From Archangium primigenium (GTDB lineage: Bacteria > Myxococcota > Myxococcia > Myxococcales > Myxococcaceae), in contig NZ_JADWYI010000001.1 of assembly GCF_016904885.1 (NCBI RefSeq), positions 5,394,001 through 5,458,000 on the forward strand: a stretch of DNA of 64,000 bases, read 5' to 3'. Numbering within the stretch: position 1 is the first letter of the stretch; every line of letters begins with the position of its first letter. Shown here in pieces: positions 8,038 through 18,700 of the stretch. The notes below the pieces were generated by a model. It did not search any database. It saw only the letters and a list, made by a program, of their open reading frames with translations, and was not told where the DNA came from. The position numbers and the translations under genes were made by a program.

Positions 8038-10602
8038 ATGATCGACTCCCAGCAACTGTTCGACTCCGCCCCGGCCCCCCTCATGGTGCTGGATCGCGAC
8101 TTCACGTTCGTCGCCGCCAACCAGGCCTACCTCCAGGCCACCGCGCTGCGGCGGGACGAGGTCCTGGGCAAGAACGTCTTCGAGGTGCTGCCCGAGGACG
8201 AGGCCCCCGCGGAGGCCCCGGGCGCGCGGCGGCTGCGGGACTCGCTCGAGCGGGTGCGCTCCAGCCGGCTGCCGGATCTGCTCGCCCTGGCCGTCCAGCC
8301 CGTCACCCGCCGCACCGAGATGGGCCCGGTGGTCGAGAAGCGGCTGTGGACCTACTCGCACCGGCCCCTGCTGGACGCCTCGGGGGAGGTGGCCTTCATC
8401 CTCCAGCACGCCGTGGACGTGACGGCCCTGCGCGCCTCGGAGTCTCCTGGCGCGCGGCTCGAGGGGGTGTCCTCGGAGCAGATCGCGGCGTTGATTGGCC
8501 AGGCGTGGACCGTCCAGGAGCACAACCAGAAGCTGGACCACGAGCGCCTCTTCCTGCGGCAGCTGTTGGACCTGCTGCCCGGGTGCGTGGGCGTGCTGCG
8601 CGGCCCCGACTTCGTGTTCGATCTGGCCAACGCCAGCTATCTGCCCTACCTCAACTTCCGCAACGTCGTCGGCCTGCCGCTGCACAAGGCGCGCCCCGAG
8701 CTCGAGGGCAACAAGGCCGTCTACGACATGCTCGAGCGCGTGCTCTACAAGGGCGAGACGATCGTCATGCGCGGGTTCAAGGTCCCCGTGCGCAAGACGG
8801 TGGACGGGCCCCTCGAGGAGATCGTCGCCGACTTCGAGTACCGGCCCGTGCGCCTGCCGGGCGGCCCCGTGCTCGCCGTGCTCATCTACGGCCAGGACGT
8901 CACCGAGAAGACGCGCGCCGAGGCGCAGGTGCGCCACTACCAGGAGCACCTGGAGGAGCTGGTGCGCGAGCGCACGCGCGCGCTCGAGGAGAGCGAGGCC
9001 GAGCGGCGCAAGACCGAGGCCCAGCTGCGCCAGTCCCAGAAGATGGAAGCGGTGGGCAAGCTCACGGGCGGCGTGGCGCACGACTTCAACAACCTGCTCC
9101 AGGTCATCGCCGGCAACCTCCAGCTGTTGCATCGCGACGTGGCGGGCAACGAGCGCGCCCTGGCCCGCGTCCAGACGGCCACCCGCGCGGTGGAGCGCGG
9201 CGCCAAGCTCGCCTCGCAGCTCTTGTCCTTCGCGCGCCGCCAGCCCCTGCAGCCGCTCGTCGTCAACTTGAGCCGCCTGGTGCGCGGCATGGACGACATG
9301 CTGCGCCGCACCCTGGGCGAGGAGGTGGAGCTGGAGACCGTGGCCGCCGGCGGGCTGTGGAACACCGCCATCGATCCCAACCAGCTCGAGAACGTCATCA
9401 TCAACCTGGCCGTCAACGCCCGCGACGCCATGAACAGCGCGGGCAAGCTGACGATCGAGGTGGGCAACACCGTGCTCGACGAGCGCTACTGCCGCCAGCA
9501 CCCCGAGGTGCTGCCCGGGCACTACGTGCTGTTGGCCGTGTCGGACACCGGCGGCGGCATGTCCCCCGAGGTGCTCGAGCGCGCCTTCGAGCCGTTCTTC
9601 ACCACCAAGCCCGAGGGCCGGGGCACGGGCCTGGGCCTGAGCATGGTGTACGGCTTCGTCAAGCAGAGCGGCGGCCACATCAAGATCTACAGCGAGCTGG
9701 GGCACGGCACGACCATCAAGCTCTACATGCCCCGCGCCCTGGAGGCCGAGGCCTCCGAGGCCCAGGTGCTCACCGGCCCCATCGAGGGCGGCACGGAGAC
9801 CATCCTCGTGGTGGAGGACGACGCCGAGGTGCGCGCCACCGTGGTGGAGATGGTGGGGGAGCTGGGCTACCGGGTGCTCAAGGCGGTGGATGCCCAGAGC
9901 GCGCTCATCATCCTGCAGAGCGGCGTGCCCGTGGACCTGCTCTTCACCGACGTGGTGATGCCCGGCCCCGTGCGCAGCCCGGACCTCGCCCGGCAGGCGC
10001 GCGTGCTGCACCCGGACATCGAGGTGCTCTTCACCTCGGGCTACACGGAGAACGCCATCGTCCACGGCGGACGGCTGGACGCGGGCGTGCAACTGTTGAG
10101 CAAGCCCTACAGCCGCGAGGACCTGGCCCGGAAGCTGCGCCAGCTCATCAACCACCGGCAACAGAAGCTCGCGGTGCGCGCCCCGGCGCCGCGCCCCGAG
10201 CCGGTGTCCGCGCGCGCGCCCGTGCCGCCCGCGTCACGTCGGCTGCGCGTGCTGTTGGTGGAGGACGACGAGGACGTGCGCTCGTCGGCCTGCGAGTTGA
10301 TGGACCTGCTGGGCCACGAGGTCCTGGCCGTCACCAGCGCCGAGGAGGCCAAGGGCGCCCTGGCCGCCAGCGGCTTCGACGTGCTGTTCACGGACGTGAC
10401 GCTGCCCGGGGCCTCGGGCGTGGACCTGGCGCGCGAGGTGACGGCGCGCAAGTCCGGGCCCCGCATCATCCTCGCCTCGGGCCACGGCAACGTGGCGCTG
10501 CCCCAGGGCGAGGCCCCGCTGGAGGGCGTGGTGGTGCTGCCCAAGCCCTACTCGATGCCGCAGATCCAGCAGGCCCTGGAGCAGGCGGTGGCGCTCCCCT
10601 GA
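8038..10602 (+). CDS. PAS-containing hybrid sensor histidine kinase with two receiver domains
   Basis: 854 residues from ATG 8038; a GTG at 7921 would add 39 low-complexity residues. Order: PAS (about 1-130, APLMVLDRDFTFVAANQAYL), second PAS-like domain (about 180-310), coiled coil, HisKA with GGVAHDFNN (phosphoacceptor His348), HATPase (N box NLAVNARDAM, G boxes DTGGGMS and GRGTGLGLSM), receiver 1 with Asp638 in LLFTDVVMPG, receiver 2 with Asp786 in VLFTDVTLPG. No transmembrane segment, so it senses a cytosolic signal or ligand through PAS. Two receivers suggest an internal phosphorelay. No response regulator gene is adjacent. The stop lies one base from the next gene's stop. Confidence 0.92.
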   Translation: MIDSQQLFDSAPAPLMVLDRDFTFVAANQAYLQATALRRDEVLGKNVFEVLPEDEAPAEAPGARRLRDSLERVRSSRLPDLLALAVQPVTRRTEMGPVVEKRLWTYSHRPLLDASGEVAFILQHAVDVTALRASESPGARLEGVSSEQIAALIGQAWTVQEHNQKLDHERLFLRQLLDLLPGCVGVLRGPDFVFDLANASYLPYLNFRNVVGLPLHKARPELEGNKAVYDMLERVLYKGETIVMRGFKVPVRKTVDGPLEEIVADFEYRPVRLPGGPVLAVLIYGQDVTEKTRAEAQVRHYQEHLEELVRERTRALEESEAERRKTEAQLRQSQKMEAVGKLTGGVAHDFNNLLQVIAGNLQLLHRDVAGNERALARVQTATRAVERGAKLASQLLSFARRQPLQPLVVNLSRLVRGMDDMLRRTLGEEVELETVAAGGLWNTAIDPNQLENVIINLAVNARDAMNSAGKLTIEVGNTVLDERYCRQHPEVLPGHYVLLAVSDTGGGMSPEVLERAFEPFFTTKPEGRGTGLGLSMVYGFVKQSGGHIKIYSELGHGTTIKLYMPRALEAEASEAQVLTGPIEGGTETILVVEDDAEVRATVVEMVGELGYRVLKAVDAQSALIILQSGVPVDLLFTDVVMPGPVRSPDLARQARVLHPDIEVLFTSGYTENAIVHGGRLDAGVQLLSKPYSREDLARKLRQLINHRQQKLAVRAPAPRPEPVSARAPVPPASRRLRVLLVEDDEDVRSSACELMDLLGHEVLAVTSAEEAKGALAASGFDVLFTDVTLPGASGVDLAREVTARKSGPRIILASGHGNVALPQGEAPLEGVVVLPKPYSMPQIQQALEQAVALP

Positions 10603-10603
10603 G

Positions 10604-11533
10604 CTAGAACGCCCGGTTCACCGCGTAGGCGGCGATCTTGTGCTCGGCCAGGTAGGTGTTCTCCCCGGGGATGCCGTCGATGGGGCCGGTGTAGCCGAAG
10701 CTCCGGCCCACCGTCTGCACGCGGGTCCAGTAGATGGAGCCCGGGACACCATCCTCCTGCGCCGAGGTGCGCGGCGTGCCCCGGTTGTTGAGCTCGCGCG
10801 CGGTGATGCGCACCCGCACCTTCTCCGTCGCCGGGCCGGTCACCCCGTCGATGGGGCCCGTGTAGCCGAAGTCCCGCTGGCCCACCGTCTGGATGCGCTT
10901 GTAGTAGATGGTGCCGGGGATGCCGTCCTGCTCGGTGGTCGTCTTGGGCAGCGACGAGCCGCCCCCACCGCCGTCGTCGACGGGCGCGCCGCCCCCGCCG
11001 GAGATGCGGCCGCCCGCGTAGTCCATGGACCAGCCCAGGTAGCGCGCGCCCGTGGCGGCCGAGTACCCGGACACGCTGTTGATGCCGATGGCGTCACCCC
11101 AGGAGGCGGACAGCTTGCGCGTGGCCATGAACACCTGGCGGCCCCCGCCGTTGAGGTCCGCGCCCACGTGGCCGTACGCGCCGATGTCCCACCAGTGGAA
11201 GGCGCCGATGAGCGCCGTGGAGGCGTTGGTCGAGACGATTTTCGAGGCCCGGTAGGCCTCGATGGCGGAGGGGCGGGCGGAGGAATCGGGCAGCTGCCCG
11301 AAGCGCCACATGAGCGAGCCGCACCACTGGTCCCACGAGCCGCCATCACGCTTGGGGTTGGCGGCGGCGTAGGCGCGCGCCCGGTCATAGATGGCCGAGT
11401 TGGCCTCGGCCGCGAGCGAGCCCGTCTCGGCGGCGTCGACGACCGGCGCCTCCTCGGGCCCGCCGCCACACGACGCCAGCAGGAGGCCCGTGGACAAGAG
11501 GGCGGTGTTCCACGTCATTCGCTTCGAGGGCAT
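10604..11533 (-). CDS. Lipoprotein with CHAP-like region and two C-terminal GYTGPIDG repeats
   Basis: 309 residues from ATG 11533, which has GGAG eight bases upstream. The signal ends in the lipobox LLASC. Residues about 50-165 have WDQWCGSLMWRF and later FHWWDIGAYGHVG, a Cys...His layout like a CHAP amidase, though I am not certain it is catalytic. A glycine-rich linker follows. The C-terminus has two related units of about 45 residues, each with DG(I/V)PG, a tryptophan/tyrosine strand, an RVQTVG-type strand and FGYTGPIDG; similar repeats occur in actinobacterial cell-wall lysins as wall-binding modules. A cell-wall-acting or predation role is plausible. It sits outside the cytoplasm, on a membrane. 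Confidence 0.65.
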   Translation of the reverse strand: MPSKRMTWNTALLSTGLLLASCGGGPEEAPVVDAAETGSLAAEANSAIYDRARAYAAANPKRDGGSWDQWCGSLMWRFGQLPDSSARPSAIEAYRASKIVSTNASTALIGAFHWWDIGAYGHVGADLNGGGRQVFMATRKLSASWGDAIGINSVSGYSAATGARYLGWSMDYAGGRISGGGGAPVDDGGGGGSSLPKTTTEQDGIPGTIYYKRIQTVGQRDFGYTGPIDGVTGPATEKVRVRITARELNNRGTPRTSAQEDGVPGSIYWTRVQTVGRSFGYTGPIDGIPGENTYLAEHKIAAYAVNRAF

Positions 11534-11666
11534 TCGGGGGTCTCCAGGGAAGGGCACCGGAGGTTATCGGCGCGAGGATTCCTGGAGTTTCTCGGAAAAT
11601 GAGATCCCCCTGGCTCCCGCGCCATCCTCCGTGAATAATCAGGATTCCCCACAAAGGAGTACCCCC

Positions 11667-12161
11667 GTGCTGAGCAACATGTCCAAGTCCGTGTTCAATG
11701 GTCTGGCGGCCCTGACGGTCGCGATCCCGGTCCTCGCGTGGAGCAACCTCCTGCCCGTGCACAGCGTGCGCGCGCCGACCCTCTACTTCTTCAGCCACTA
11801 CGAGAACGGCCAGGCCAGCAACGCCACGTTCCTGGGGGGCAGCGCGCTGGTGTCCTGGCAGGAGAACTCGCTGCAGGGGTTCGGCAACCTGCGCGCGACG
11901 CTGAGCGACGCGAAGACCGGCGCCGTCGACCAGCTCGAGCTCAAGATGGTGCGCGTCACCTCGTCCAACCTCGACACCATCAATGGCGAGTGGGATGTCT
12001 TCAAGAACGGCGAGCCCACGTGCGCCGGGTGCGTCGGCTCGCTCTACGTGTCCCCTCCGAACTACCAGGGCAACGCGTACCTCAAGGGCTACGTCCAGAA
12101 CACCAAGCGCAGCTACTCGTTCGGGGGCTACCTCGATACCAAGGGCCGCGTCGACTACTGA
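11667..12161 (+). CDS. Exported hypothetical protein
   Basis: 164 residues. The GTG at 11667 is chosen because AAAGGAG ends seven bases upstream; an in-frame ATG four codons later has a worse distance. The N-terminal hydrophobic stretch (GLAALTVAIPVLAWSNLLPV) is a signal peptide or anchor. The mature part is rich in Asn, Ser and Tyr with two cysteines in EPTCAGCVGSLY and looks like a beta-sandwich. I do not recognise the family. It is convergent with the esterase gene, 32 bases apart. Confidence 0.65.
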   Translation: MLSNMSKSVFNGLAALTVAIPVLAWSNLLPVHSVRAPTLYFFSHYENGQASNATFLGGSALVSWQENSLQGFGNLRATLSDAKTGAVDQLELKMVRVTSSNLDTINGEWDVFKNGEPTCAGCVGSLYVSPPNYQGNAYLKGYVQNTKRSYSFGGYLDTKGRVDY

Positions 12162-12193
12162 GCCCCGGGCCCTCCCCGTGAGCGCGCGGTCGC

Positions 12194-13060
12194 CTACGGC
12201 TCGGACACGGGGAAGAGGGCGCGCAGCGCGGTGAGGGCCACGGGGTGGTAGATGGTGTCATGGCGCTCGTCCGGACGCGGATCGAAGTGCCACGTCACGC
12301 CCGCGGGCGGCGCGTCCTTCAAAGCCCTCACGAGGCGGTCGACGGCCGACTGCATCGCTCCGCCCTCGTCGCCGAGGCTCAGCCAGAGGCGCCGACCCTG
12401 GAAGCCCTGGGCGCGCAGGAGGGTCGTGGCCTCGTGGGACAGCGCCTCGCCCTCCCACCAGAGGCTGGGACTGATGGCGATGTAGTCGTCGAAGCTCCTG
12501 GGGGCGCGCAGGAAGGTCTCGGTCACGAACAGGCCCGCCAGGGACTCGCCGATGAGCGCCGAGTGGCCGTTGGTGCGATAGCGCGCCGTCACCCAGGGCT
12601 GGAGCTCCTCCACGAGGAAGCGCCGGTAGGCCTCGGCGCCTCCCGACGTGGGCAACAGCTCGCGGTCGCCGGGCACTTTCGAGGGCGGCGTCAGATCGTG
12701 TTTGCGATCCACGCCCTCGATCCCCACCACGATGAGCTCCTGCGTCCTGCCATTGAAGGCCACGACCTGGGCGAGCCCCGTGATGTGGTGGAAGTCCTCC
12801 GCCTCGCCCCCGTCGAGCAGATACAGCACGGGGAAGCGCCGCGAGGCGTCCGCGTAGCCCGGGGGCAGGTAGACGTTGATCCGTCGTGCGCCACCGAGGA
12901 TGGAGGAGGGGAGGAGTTGGGACTGGCCGATCACGATCGGTCGAGCCGCTTCCGTGGGCAGGCCCGTTCCATGGCCGCAGGCGGCCAAGGCCAGCAGCAC
13001 CCCCAGGGCCCCGAGCCAGCGTCCGAGGGCGCACGAGGGATTCGCGACAGACTCGTTCAT
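12194..13060 (-). CDS. Lipoprotein alpha/beta-hydrolase, esterase family (Fes/IroE-like)
   Basis: 288 residues. The N-terminus has a lipobox ALAAC (Cys28). VYLPPGYAD followed by FPVLYLLDGG is the start of the putative esterase (esterase D/Fes) family. The nucleophile is Ser173 in IGESLAG; PSLWW follows as in siderophore esterases. The catalytic histidine is probably in DERHDT near the C-terminus. Members hydrolyse ester bonds in siderophores, feruloyl esters or acyl compounds; no siderophore genes are nearby, so substrate is open. Being a lipoprotein it acts in the periplasm or at the surface. Confidence 0.85.
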   Translation of the reverse strand: MNESVANPSCALGRWLGALGVLLALAACGHGTGLPTEAARPIVIGQSQLLPSSILGGARRINVYLPPGYADASRRFPVLYLLDGGEAEDFHHITGLAQVVAFNGRTQELIVVGIEGVDRKHDLTPPSKVPGDRELLPTSGGAEAYRRFLVEELQPWVTARYRTNGHSALIGESLAGLFVTETFLRAPRSFDDYIAISPSLWWEGEALSHEATTLLRAQGFQGRRLWLSLGDEGGAMQSAVDRLVRALKDAPPAGVTWHFDPRPDERHDTIYHPVALTALRALFPVSEP

Positions 13061-13115
13061 GCACGCCAGCCTAGCCCGCTTCCCCGCGCGTCACGTATGG
13101 GATGCTCGGGCCTCC

Positions 13116-15332
13116 ATGAGCGTCCTTTCGCGCTGCCTTCGTCATCTCGTCGTGTCCGCGCTGCTGCTGCCCGTTCCAGGCGCGGCGCAATCCCTCGTCG
13201 CCTCACCCGGAGAGGTCATCGGCCAGCTGGACGGCGTGGTGCTCGAGGGCGACCAGTACTTCCTCGACGGGTGGACGTGTCAGCAAGGCGCCGCCGCGTC
13301 CCTGAAGCTGCACGTGTACGCCGGGGCCTCGGCCTATGACACGCCCCAGGGCCAGTTCCTGTTCGAGGGCACCTCGCGCTTCCTCGCCGAGCCCGCGGTG
13401 GACGCGCTCTGTGGCGCGGGCAGTGGTGGGCGCTACCGCTTCCACGTCTCCCTTCCCGAGCAGGTGCTCGCCGCGGTGGGCGGTCAGCCCATCTACGTGC
13501 ATGGGCTCCGCGTCGTCGACGGGGTGCGCAACAGCGCCCTGGTGAACTCGGGCAAGATTCGCTTCCCCCGGCCGCTCGCGAGCGCGCCGCGCGGGTGCAT
13601 GGCCTCGCTCTGGGGCGACGTCGCCGAGCGCAATGCCTATCCCTCCAACAACGCCCAGGGCCACGGCCAACCCTGGGTCTACATGGCCTGGGTGTGGCGC
13701 GAGACGCCCCTGGTGGAGACCAACCACAGCGTCTCCGTGGCGCGCAGCCAGGATCTGGTCACCTGGTACAACACCTGCGGCGAGAAGCTCACGCTGCCCC
13801 TGACGACCGCCTCGCGCGCCGTCGTGGATCCCCTCCAGACGAACCAGGGCGTGCTCAACAACGTGGGCGTCGGCTTCGATGCCGAGGGGCGGCCCGTCCT
13901 GACCTACCAGAAGTACAAGGCCGTCTACTCCGAGACCCAGCGGCCCGTGTGGACCACCCAGGTCTACAACGCCCGGCTCGAGGGCTCCCAGTGGACGATC
14001 CACGAGATGACGGCGTGGAACACCCGGCACGTGCTCGTGGGGGGCGGGTCCCTGCCGCGCACGTCCACCTCGGTGTCCTACTCCGTGCCCCGGGCGACGA
14101 ACACGGGCGCCGTCGTGCAGACCTTCTCCCGCGCCGATGCCGACACCACGGGCTCGCCCGCCTCGGGCAACTGGACCCTGTCGGCCGCGGGGACGGACCT
14201 CGCGGTGACGACGACACCGGGCGCGGGCATCGACTACGACACCTTCACCCGGCCGGTGCCCGCGCTGCCCGCCGAGGCCCAGGTGAAGGAGCCCCGCGAG
14301 TCGGGGTGGGTGACGCCGTTCTCCCTGCGCCTCGTCCGGCCCCGGGTCCAGAAGGAGGCCATCGTCCTGCGCGGCAACTGGGACGGGGATGGCAACCGCG
14401 CGGGCCTCTTCCTGCCCAAGACGCGCACCTTCCTCCTCCAGCGCCGGGACGGGCCCCAGCGCTTCACCTTCGGCCCGGCCTCCACGCCCTTCCTGCCGCT
14501 CGTGGGCGACTGGAACCAGGACGGCCTGTCCACCCTCGGCATCGTGGACCCCGTGACCGAGCGCTACCACCTGCGCGACATCCTGGAGGGCGGCACCGCC
14601 GACGTGTCCGGCACGGGCGGCGTCGCGGCGCTTGGCGCCACGGACGGGCCCACGGCCTGGGACTCGCAGGATCCCACCCTCACGCATTACCTGCGCTGGG
14701 AGGCCCTGCCCACCAACCGGGATCAGCCCTATGACTGCTCGGGTCGGCCGCTCAACGCGTACCAGCCCTCGGAGACGACCTGCCCGGGCAAGTTCCTCAC
14801 GCGGCTCGTCGTCTGGCGCTACGACCCGGCCACCCAGGCCTGGAAGAGCAGCCCGGTGGATCAGGCCTGGGGCGGCAGCTCCGCCGCGTTCGACTTCGTG
14901 GTCTTCAAACGCCACCAGCTCGTCGCCTACTACGACGCCGAGCGGCGGGTGAAGGTCGCCATCCGCAACGGCGAGGGCGCCTGGAGCTACAAGGTGCTCG
15001 ATGATCAATTCAAGGGCTGGGACAGCCACAACTATTTGAACCTGGAGGTGGACGACAACCACGACGTCCACCTGTCCGGCGACCTGCATGGCCATCCGCT
15101 CACGTACTGGCGCTCGCGCGGGCTCGTCCCGTCCACGTTCGCCCGGCAGCCCATGGTGGGTGCCCTGGAGACGCGGGCCACCTATCCGCGCTTCTACCGG
15201 AGCCCGAAGGGGGACTTCCTCTTCAAGTACCGCCAGGGCTCCAGCGGCGATGGCGAGTGGATCATCAACCGCTACGATGTCCGCGACTACCGCTGGTCGC
15301 GCCTCGTGGATCAGCCGCTGTTCGGACGGTGA
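13116..15332 (+). CDS. Secreted BNR-type propeller protein with an inserted FG-GAP-like region
   Basis: 738 residues from ATG 13116. MSVLSRCLRHLVVSALLLPVPGAAQ is a Sec signal. Residues about 35-140 form a small beta domain (LEGDQYFLDGWTCQQG, LKLHVYAG). Residues about 160-330 read like propeller blades (SVARSQDLVTWYN). Near 415-480 two D-rich repeats occur (NWDGDGNRAGLFLP and DWNQDGLSTLGIVDP), like FG-GAP/VCBS calcium repeats. The last 200 residues, with SHNYLNLEVDDNHDVHLSGD, TYPRFYRSPKGDFLF and YDVRDYRWSRL, match the BNR_4 propeller seen in polysaccharide-degrading proteins. Function is probably glycan binding or cleavage outside the cell. It converges on the SRPBCC gene. Confidence 0.7.
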   Translation: MSVLSRCLRHLVVSALLLPVPGAAQSLVASPGEVIGQLDGVVLEGDQYFLDGWTCQQGAAASLKLHVYAGASAYDTPQGQFLFEGTSRFLAEPAVDALCGAGSGGRYRFHVSLPEQVLAAVGGQPIYVHGLRVVDGVRNSALVNSGKIRFPRPLASAPRGCMASLWGDVAERNAYPSNNAQGHGQPWVYMAWVWRETPLVETNHSVSVARSQDLVTWYNTCGEKLTLPLTTASRAVVDPLQTNQGVLNNVGVGFDAEGRPVLTYQKYKAVYSETQRPVWTTQVYNARLEGSQWTIHEMTAWNTRHVLVGGGSLPRTSTSVSYSVPRATNTGAVVQTFSRADADTTGSPASGNWTLSAAGTDLAVTTTPGAGIDYDTFTRPVPALPAEAQVKEPRESGWVTPFSLRLVRPRVQKEAIVLRGNWDGDGNRAGLFLPKTRTFLLQRRDGPQRFTFGPASTPFLPLVGDWNQDGLSTLGIVDPVTERYHLRDILEGGTADVSGTGGVAALGATDGPTAWDSQDPTLTHYLRWEALPTNRDQPYDCSGRPLNAYQPSETTCPGKFLTRLVVWRYDPATQAWKSSPVDQAWGGSSAAFDFVVFKRHQLVAYYDAERRVKVAIRNGEGAWSYKVLDDQFKGWDSHNYLNLEVDDNHDVHLSGDLHGHPLTYWRSRGLVPSTFARQPMVGALETRATYPRFYRSPKGDFLFKYRQGSSGDGEWIINRYDVRDYRWSRLVDQPLFGR

Positions 15333-15347
15333 GGACGCGCGCGGGCC

Positions 15348-15791
15348 TCAGAGCGCCGCCTCCAGGCGGGCCTTGAGGTCGCGCAGCCGCTCCCGCACGT
15401 TGCGTACCAGGATGAATCGCACCAGGGCCGTGAACGGGCGCAGCGGGGCCCTCAAGGTGAAGGCGTAGGTGAACGTGGTGGTCGTCGTGTCGGCGTCCAC
15501 CGCGTCGAACCGCCAGGAGCCCGCGAAGGACGCGAACATCCAGGGCCCCCGGGTCATCTTCACCGCCGTGACGGCGGGCGGGTCGAAGGAGACGTACTCC
15601 GTCTCCATGCCCAGCCCGTACCGTGACACGCACCATGCCCGGACGCCCACGTCCACCCGCGAGGCCCCCTCCACCAGGCGGGCCTCGCGCAGGAACGTGT
15701 CCCAGACGAGCCGCTGCCCGTAGTCCTGCGTGTAGGCGAACACGCGCTCCCGGGGGCAGCGGATCTGGATGCGCTCGATGAAGCGGCTCAT
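15348..15791 (-). CDS. SRPBCC-family protein
   Basis: 147 residues. The start SRFIERIQIRCPRERVFAYTQDY is the typical first strand and helix of the SRPBCC (START/Bet v1-like) fold; an alternating beta pattern follows and the last 25 residues form the long C-terminal helix (VRNVRERLRDLKARLEAAL). These proteins hold hydrophobic ligands in a deep cavity; some act as polyketide cyclases, others only bind lipid. No catalytic set can be named. Its ATG lies three bases after the stop of the kelch-repeat gene, so both may share a transcript. Confidence 0.8.
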   Translation of the reverse strand: MSRFIERIQIRCPRERVFAYTQDYGQRLVWDTFLREARLVEGASRVDVGVRAWCVSRYGLGMETEYVSFDPPAVTAVKMTRGPWMFASFAGSWRFDAVDADTTTTTFTYAFTLRAPLRPFTALVRFILVRNVRERLRDLKARLEAAL

Positions 15792-15794
15792 CGG

Positions 15795-18700
15795 CTACTG
15801 CACCGCGAAGAACAGGTCATCGTGGTCCCGGTAGCTCGCCTGCGCGCAGGCGCTCTTCGTGCCCCCGTAGCGGAACACGCCGCGCACGGCCTGGAGCGCG
15901 CCGCTCGGCAGGGTGTAGGTCGCCGACAGGGTCCGGGCTCCCGTGCCGGGCGGCACGAGCGTGGTGAGGAAGGTCCACGTCGGACTGTTGGCGTTGGGGG
16001 CGGTGTACAGGTCCAGTGCATCCGAGCTGCTGGAGTAGGCCCACACGGTGGCCTCGATGCGCACCGTCTTGCCCGCCGCCAGTGGCGTGCCATCCACCGT
16101 GATGACCTTGAGCCGGTCCAGGGACTCGTCGGAGTGGTAGGTGCCCGAGGAGTTGTCCGCGCAGGAGGAGAAGAGGGTGTTGGGGGCGTTGGACTCGGGG
16201 CCGAGGGCGCCCCGGCCGTTGAGCAGCGCCCCCGAGTCACACGAGGCCTGGCCCGGCGTCAGGCACCCCGGCGCCTTGCGCGTGGAGTCGTAGGTGGCGA
16301 GCGCGCCCTGGGCGGGCGGCGCGTTGGCGACGGTGAGCTGCACGGGCGCGGAGTCCGTCGAGTTGCCCGCGGCGTCATGGGCCCGGAGCACGAGCACATG
16401 GCTCCCGTTCGAGGACGTGGAGGTGTTCCAGGACAGGGAGTCCCCCGCGTAGGGGCCGGTCACGGCGAGCTGGCCATCCACGAACAGCTCCTGGTGGCCC
16501 AGTCGCCGGTTGTCCTGGACGGACACCTGGACGCTCACCGTGCCCGACACCGTGGCCCCCGGGGCGGGGGAGAGGATGCTGGCCGAGGGCGCGACCGTGT
16601 CCGGGACGATGTGGACCGTGATGGGGGCGCCCGTGGTCTCGTTGCCCACGCCGTCATAGACCCGGAGGCTCAGCTGGTACGCGCCGCCCGGGGCGCGGGT
16701 GGTGTAGTGGGTCTCCCAGGTCATGGCGTAGGGCGGCGTGGAGGACGTGGTGACGGGGTTGCCATTGATGAGCAGCACCACCGCCTGGATCTCCCGGTTG
16801 TCCGCCACGTCCACCGTCACCGGCACGAACTCCCAGTCCACGTAAGCCCCGTTCTGGGGCGAGGTGATGAGGGCCCGGTGGGGCGGTGCGTTGTCGATGA
16901 TGAAGGACACGGGCGTCGTCTGGGTGCTGTTGCCCGCGCCGTCCAACGCCCGGGCGTACGCGGTATGGGTGCCCGAGGCGAAGCCGTAGGTGCTCCAGGA
17001 GAAGTCCCAGGACGTGCTCGTCTCGTGGGCGCTGGTCCTGGATTGGACGAGCTGGCCATCCACGTAGAACTCCAACCGCACCAGGCCCTGATCGTCCGAG
17101 GCCGTGATGTTTGTGTCACCCGTGTGGCCCACGTCGTCCCCGTCGCTGGGGCGATCCAGGATCACCACCGGGGGCTGCGTGTCGTTGGCGAGGGTGACCC
17201 GCGTCACGGCGCTCGCCACCTGACCGGACGTGTCGTACGCCTTGGCCGTCAGGTCATACGGGCCGCTGCGCAGGGTCGTGGTGTTCCAGGAGTACTCGAA
17301 CGGCGCGCCCGTCACCGTGCCCAGCAGCGTCGTGTTCGCGTAGAACTCCACCCGGCTCACGCCCTGGTCGTCCGTGGCGTTCACCTGCAGCCGCGCCACG
17401 CCCTGGAGACGGGCGTCCTGCGTCGGTGCGACCCACTGGACGCTCGGCGGCGGGTCCGCGATGCCGGCCACGGGGAAGACGAGGTCATCGTGGTCGTTCG
17501 TGGTGCCGGGAACACACGGGGCCGCCGTGCCGCCCGAGCGGAACACCCCCCGCAGGGCCTGGAGCGTGCCTCCCGAGGGGAGGGTGAGGGTCGTGGAGAG
17601 CGTGACGGCCCCCGAGGCGTTCGGCGTGAGCGTGACGAGGTGCCGCCACTGGGGCGCATCGGCGTGGGGCGCGAGGTAGAGGTCGAGGTTGTCCACCCCG
17701 GAAGAGGTGGCCCACACGGTGGCCTCGATGCGCACCCGCTTGCCCGCGGCCAGGGGCGTGCCGTCCAGCGTGAGGATCCGCAGGCGATCCAACGAGCCAT
17801 CCACGTGGTAGCGGCCTCCGGTGCCGTCCGCGCATGCGCCCAGGAGCGTGTTGGGGGCGTTGGCCTCGGGACCCAGACCGGCCCGGCCATTGAGCAGCTT
17901 CATCGAGTCACACAGCGGGCCGGGCTCGGTGCAGCGGGGGGCCCGGCGGGTGGTGTCATGGGCCGCGCCGCCCGTGGAGGCCGTGCACACGTTGGTGCCC
18001 AGGCAGCTCTGGGTGCTCGAGCAGGTGCCGCACGCCACGGACTTGCCGCAGCCGTCGAACAGGGTGCCGCAGTTCATCCCCTGGCCCGCGCACGTGAGCG
18101 GCGTGCAGCTCGACTCCGTGGTGTACAGCTCGGCGTTGCCGTTGCTCTGCACGAGCGGCCTGCCGCCGGTGAGCAGCACCCGGCCCGAGTTCAACAGCAC
18201 CGCGTCGTGGTTGCTCCGGGTCTTGAGCATCGAGCCCGCCGTGCTCCACTGTTGGGAGACCCCGTCGAACAGCTCGATGCCCGACAGGGGAGACGAGCCG
18301 TTCGGGGTGCCGCCGAACACGGCGACCCGGCCCGTGGCGAGCACCACGCCCGGGAAGTTCATGCGCTCCCGGTTCATCCCGCCGGTGGCGCTCCAGGTGC
18401 CCGTGAGCGGATCGTAGAGCTCCGCGCTGGACATGACGCTGTACGAGAGCGTCGGGTTGTACCCGCCCGCGACGAGCACCCGCCCGTCGTTGAGCCGCAG
18501 CGCCAGGTGCCCGCTGCGCAGCGCCCCCGGGTTGCCCGTGCGGGTCCACGTCTGGGTGGTCGGGTCATAGAGCTCGGCGATCGGGGAGATGTTGCCGCCC
18601 GTCACGAGCACCTTGCCATTGGCCAGGAGCGTGGCCGTGTGGCCCTGGCGCATGTCGCTCAGGGACGCGGTGAGGGTGAACGTGCCCGTGGCGGGATCGA

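Noticed and set aside
12876-13115. A longer start for the BNR-type protein
   Set aside because: The extension covers the opposite esterase gene and removes the signal peptide from the N-terminus, so ATG 13116 is used.
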